This document shows positions 62,754 to 64,000 of a stretch of 64,000 nt of DNA, in pieces. Numbering within the stretch: position 1 is the stretch's first letter; each line of letters starts with the position of its first letter. Made by a program: the position numbers and the translations under genes. Source of the stretch: Gammaproteobacteria bacterium Ga0077536 (GTDB lineage: Bacteria > Pseudomonadota > Gammaproteobacteria > Ga0077536). The notes beneath the pieces were generated by a model that ran no database searches, was not told the origin of the DNA, and saw only the letters and a list, made by a program, of their open reading frames with translations. The stretch lies in NCBI GenBank assembly GCA_001464935.1, contig LNEL01000056.1:124001-188000 (forward strand), in the 5' to 3' direction.

Positions 62754-63914
62754 ATGAGCAACGCGCGAGAATTTCCGAAGATCACCGAACAGGCGCTCGA
62801 TGAACTGCGCCAGCGCATCGGCGTGCCGATCGGCGCGACCGCCGAGCCGTGGTGCCACGAGGCAACGCGCGACAACATCCGCCACTACGCGCACGGCATC
62901 GGGGATGACAATCCGCTGTGGTGTGTGCCGGAGTACGCGGCGAAGTCGCCGTACGGCGGCATCGTTGCGCTGCCGAGCTTCCTGTTCGCGACGAACCGCA
63001 TCATTTCGGGGTATGTCGGCGGGCTGCCGGGCATTCACGCGATGTGGTCCGGCGCGGACTGGCGCTGGCACGGCATCGTTCGGCGCAACGACGCGATCTC
63101 GAGCGAAGCCCATCTGAAGGATCTGATCGAACACGACACGAAGTTCGCCGGTCGCGCCGTGCAGCAGATCTATCACGTGAACTTCCACAACCAGCACGGC
63201 GACCTCGTCGCCGAGGCCGACAGCTGGTGTTTCCGCACCGAGCGCGACCACGCGCGTGAACGCGGCACGAAGTACAGCCAGGTCAAGGCCCGCCCGCCAC
63301 GGCGCTACACCGACGAAGAACTCGCGAAGGGCTACGAGCTCTATGCGAACGAGGAGATTCGTGGCGCGACGCCGCGCTACTTCGAAGACGTGAAGGCCGG
63401 TGACGAACTGCCGGTGATGTTCAAGGGGCCGATGACCGTGACCGGTTTCATCGCCTACGCCCAGGGCTGGGGCGGTCTCTACATCCGCGCCAACAAGCTC
63501 GCGTGGAAGATGGTCGACCAGCACCCGGGGCTCGGCATCAAGAACCGCTTCGGCATTCCGGACTGTCCGGAACGCGTGCACTGGGAGCAGGAATTCGCAC
63601 TCGAAGTCGGCGCGCCGGGCGCGTACGACTATGGTCCGGAACGCTGCTCGTGGCTCACGCACCAGCTGACGAACTGGATGGGTGATGCTGGCTTCCTCAG
63701 CGCCGCGAGCTGCAAGATCCGTCGGCACAATCCGGAAGGCGACCTGCTGTTCATCAAGGCCCGCGTCGCGCGCTGTTACACGGAAGGCGGCCGGCACCTC
63801 GTCGAGATCGCCCAGGAGGCGCACAACCAGGACGGCGAGCTGTCGATCCTGGGCTCGGGTGTCGTCGAACTGCCGACACGGCAGCAGGCGGTGTCGGTCT
63901 TGCGCGGCGCCTGA
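62754..63914 (+). CDS. MaoC-like / FAS1-type dehydratase-domain protein
   Basis: 386 residues from MSNAREFPKITEQAL, with AGGGGA before the ATG. It has two hot-dog halves. The N-terminal half has ATRDNIRHYAHGIGDDNPLW followed by SFLFATNRI, the FAS1-dehydratase-like part, with the catalytic-type Asp/His arrangement in YAHGIGDDNP. The C-terminal MaoC-like half has the FEDVKAGDELP entry and VTGFIAYAQGWG, then GIPDCPERVHWEQEFALEVG. It probably hydrates an enoyl-CoA or dehydrates a hydroxyacyl-CoA. The gene follows the CoA ligase by 44 nt. Confidence 0.85.
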   Translation: MSNAREFPKITEQALDELRQRIGVPIGATAEPWCHEATRDNIRHYAHGIGDDNPLWCVPEYAAKSPYGGIVALPSFLFATNRIISGYVGGLPGIHAMWSGADWRWHGIVRRNDAISSEAHLKDLIEHDTKFAGRAVQQIYHVNFHNQHGDLVAEADSWCFRTERDHARERGTKYSQVKARPPRRYTDEELAKGYELYANEEIRGATPRYFEDVKAGDELPVMFKGPMTVTGFIAYAQGWGGLYIRANKLAWKMVDQHPGLGIKNRFGIPDCPERVHWEQEFALEVGAPGAYDYGPERCSWLTHQLTNWMGDAGFLSAASCKIRRHNPEGDLLFIKARVARCYTEGGRHLVEIAQEAHNQDGELSILGSGVVELPTRQQAVSVLRGA

Positions 63915-63925
63915 GGCGGGTCACG

Positions 63926-64000
63926 ATGGCGTACGCGGGGTTCGATGCCGAACAGACGCGCGTCACCGGCTGGCGGAGATTGAAAGCCGCCGCCGACGAC
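63926..64000 (+). CDS. Start of a gene cut by the window edge (partial)
   Basis: An ATG at 63926, after GAGGCGGGT, opens a frame of 25 codons (MAYAGFDAEQTRV...) that runs off the end. It lies 11 nt after the MaoC-like gene and is likely cotranscribed. The sequence is too short to name a family; a CoA-pathway enzyme would fit the context. Confidence 0.5.
   Translation, partial: MAYAGFDAEQTRVTGWRRLKAAADD

Overview
The window is GC-rich, gene-dense bacterial DNA with many 4-bp stop/start overlaps. The gene content suggests a metabolically versatile aerobic proteobacterium, most likely a gammaproteobacterium: DUF1302/DUF1329 outer-envelope pairs, three PhyH dioxygenases, acyl-CoA enzymes, a compact Che2-like chemotaxis operon, KaiC/KaiB and a metal RND pump with DUF3240. 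No rRNA, tRNA, CRISPR array, transposase or phage gene was seen. Taxonomy below class cannot be fixed from this sequence alone.

Layout. (1) 150-6458, minus strand: DUF1302 and DUF1329 envelope proteins, a lipoprotein, a small exported protein and two coupled PhyH-type dioxygenases. (2) 6656-12739, plus strand: a catabolic run of Fe-ADH-like reductase, flavin monooxygenase, acyl-CoA dehydrogenase, SDR and P450. A large PAS/GAF hybrid kinase (12787-15969, minus) lies downstream. (3) 16099-20620, minus strand: two glutamine-synthetase-family ligases, a PhyH dioxygenase and a class I glutamine amidotransferase. They diverge from 20712-27346, plus strand, which holds two tandem three-gene modules, each with a dimethylformamidase-like small subunit, a large subunit and a third small protein overlapping the large subunit's stop. 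A third synthetase (30939-32363) resembles gamma-glutamylmethylamide synthetase and sits behind a TetR gene and a 20-bp perfect palindrome. My inference is that this is an amide/formamide utilisation locus: hydrolysis to an amine, then capture of the amine as a gamma-glutamyl amide. This is the part most likely to hold an undescribed system. (4) 28053-29411: a globin-coupled sensor with a degenerate GGDEF motif, behind a promoter with FNR-like class II geometry. (5) 32429-41320, minus strand: a complete chemotaxis operon (MCP, CheY, STAS, CheA, soluble PAS-MCP, CheW, CheR, CheD, CheB) with a perfect FNR-type box upstream. (6) 41892-44358, minus strand: CoA transferase, cysteine-dioxygenase-like protein and enoyl-CoA hydratase, all overlapping. 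(7) 44498-52175, plus strand: hybrid kinase, CrcB, then kaiC-kaiB and a multi-PAS diguanylate cyclase. (8) 53168-61004, plus strand: a two-component system followed by a four-gene RND metal efflux operon. (9) 61165 to the end, plus strand: an acyl-CoA ligase and a MaoC-like hydratase behind a strong sigma-70 promoter.

Two intergenic inverted-repeat elements (8984-9163 and 27861-28016) share arms built from 9-bp units, and a different hairpin repeat lies at 52336-52391. Most start choices rest on visible Shine-Dalgarno spacing; where they differ from the longest reading frame, the entry says so.
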